From Betaproteobacteria bacterium SCGC AG-212-J23 (GTDB lineage Bacteria > Pseudomonadota > Gammaproteobacteria > Burkholderiales > SG8-39), in contig LSTF01000024.1 of the NCBI GenBank assembly GCA_001644455.1, positions 1 through 48,169 of the forward strand: 48,169 nucleotides of DNA. Reading direction: 5' to 3'. The position numbers and the translations under genes were made by a program. Positions within the stretch are counted from its first letter, which is position 1. Each line of letters starts with the position of its first letter. Below the pieces are notes generated by a model. It had not been told where the DNA came from, did not search any database, and saw only the letters and a list, made by a program, of their open reading frames with translations. This document shows positions 47,499 through 48,169 of this stretch, one piece after another.

Positions 47499-47503
47499 GG
47501 AGG
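47498..47503 (+). promoter_or_regulatory. Strong ribosome site for TTG-started receptor
   Basis: AGGAGG, five nt before TTG at 47509, and overlapping the last base of the SDR stop. It fixes TTG as the start; the nearer ATG at 47504 ends after two codons. Confidence 0.7.
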
Positions 47504-47508
47504 ATGAC

Positions 47509-48169
47509 TTGAGAAAAATACTTTTCGCGGTGCTGTTCTTTCCCTTGCTGGCGCTCGCGCAGTACCCGACGAAACCCATTCGGATGATCGTGCCCTTCCC
47601 TGCCGGCGGCCCCGCCGACATCTTCGGCCGGGCGCTGGCGCAGGGCATGAGCGAGCAGCTCGGGCAGCCGGTGGTGATCGAGAACGTCGGCGGCGTCGGC
47701 GGCGTGCTCGGCGTCGACCGGGCGATCAAGTCCTCGCCCGACGGCTACACGCTCGGCTTCAACAGCGGCTCGACCCTTTCGATCGCGCCCTATTCCTTCG
47801 CCAAGCTGCCCTACGACGTGAAGAAGGACGTCGCGCTGATCACGCTGGTGGTGCGCGTGCCCGAGGTGCTGGCGGTGCATCCGTCGCTGCCGGTGAATTC
47901 GCTCGCCGAGCTGGTCGCCTACGCGAAGGCGAATCCCGGCAAGGTGAATTTCGGCTCGGCCGGCGGCGGCAGCATCACGCACCTTGCCGGCGAACTGCTC
48001 AAGGCCGAGGCGAAGATCGATCTGGTGCACGTGCCCTACAAGGGCGGCGCGCCGGCAGTGAACGACCTCCTCGGCGGGCAGGTGCAGATGGGCATCTTCG
48101 ACGTGCCGATCCTGCTCGGCCACATTCGCGCCGGCAAGCTGAAGGCGCTGGCGGTGACGAGCGCGCGCC
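47509..48169 (+). CDS. Bug/TctC-family periplasmic receptor, 5' part
   Basis: 220 codons visible; the gene runs off the right edge. Signal peptide RKILFAVLFFPLLALAQ, then YPTKPIRMIVPFPAGGPADIFGRALAQGMSEQLGQPVVIENVGG and the loop NFGSAGGGSITHLAGELLKAEAKIDLVHVPYKGGAPAVNDLLGG. It is the second receptor of this type in 4 kb and lies downstream of the amidohydrolase-SDR pair, so it likely binds an acid that this pathway consumes. Confidence 0.94.
   Translation, partial: MRKILFAVLFFPLLALAQYPTKPIRMIVPFPAGGPADIFGRALAQGMSEQLGQPVVIENVGGVGGVLGVDRAIKSSPDGYTLGFNSGSTLSIAPYSFAKLPYDVKKDVALITLVVRVPEVLAVHPSLPVNSLAELVAYAKANPGKVNFGSAGGGSITHLAGELLKAEAKIDLVHVPYKGGAPAVNDLLGGQVQMGIFDVPILLGHIRAGKLKALAVTSAR

Overview
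This 48 kb window looks like ordinary chromosome of a high-GC betaproteobacterium, probably Burkholderiales or a close relative. The reasons are the two Bug/TctC-type solute receptors, the order dapA-bamC-metallohydrolase, the aat-bpt arginyl/leucyl-transferase pair, the short RnfB-like ferredoxin placed directly before nth, an OxyR with both redox cysteines, and strong third-position G/C bias throughout. This is inference from gene content; no 16S or other rRNA is present. Genes are packed very tightly. Most neighbours overlap by 1 to 20 nt, and no gap exceeds about 110 nt.

Layout. 1-4965 (minus): serine hydrolase, then a single-chain hydantoinase/5-oxoprolinase, then an edge-truncated gene. 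5003-12181 (plus): Bcr/CflA-type exporter, LhgO-like FAD oxidoreductase, a complete TRAP transporter (P, Q, M subunits), NAD(P)HX repair enzyme, class II aldolase. 12178-16524 (minus): peroxiredoxin, FKBP/SlyD-like protein, membrane-anchored glutamate-synthase-like oxidoreductase, small membrane protein, topoisomerase IB, HIT protein. 16604-18099 (plus): RoxA-type ribosomal oxygenase and a small partner. 18103-30412 (minus): glycogen debranching enzyme, AI-2E-type permease, DUF488, a small methyltransferase, dapA, bamC, metallohydrolase; and separately an exported methyltransferase, APC permease and OxyR, followed by an MFS carrier, a 41-residue protein and a small lipoprotein. A tRNA-Arg(CCU) lies at 30435-30510. 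30595-41046 holds a lipoprotein, a minus-strand FAD oxidoreductase and acyl-CoA synthetase pair, then a long plus-strand run (HAD dehalogenase, Nudix, Amt, Rieske, aat, bpt, pyrD, ferredoxin, nth, YqgE). 41060-43321 has two c-type cytochromes, a MoxR ATPase and a methyltransferase. 43322-48169 is an organic-acid catabolic cluster (FAH hydrolase, TctC receptor, TauD dioxygenase, LigI-like amidohydrolase, SDR, second TctC receptor).

The main themes are scavenging and breakdown of small organic and amino acids (oxoprolinase, TRAP, LhgO, TctC receptors, FAH, amidohydrolase) and redox protection (Bcp, OxyR, Nth, cytochromes). No mobile element, CRISPR array, prophage or defence island is visible.

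The most unusual signals concern translation and RNA. Three genes appear to start at CTG, and the Nudix case is strongly supported by a Shine-Dalgarno sequence and a zinc-ribbon cysteine pair. Some promoters sit so close to the start codon that the mRNAs should be nearly leaderless. A cluster of overlapping perfect palindromes follows nth, and a 12-bp hairpin follows the tRNA gene. Several proteins also carry unexpected export signals, including a YqgE-family protein and a SAM methyltransferase.
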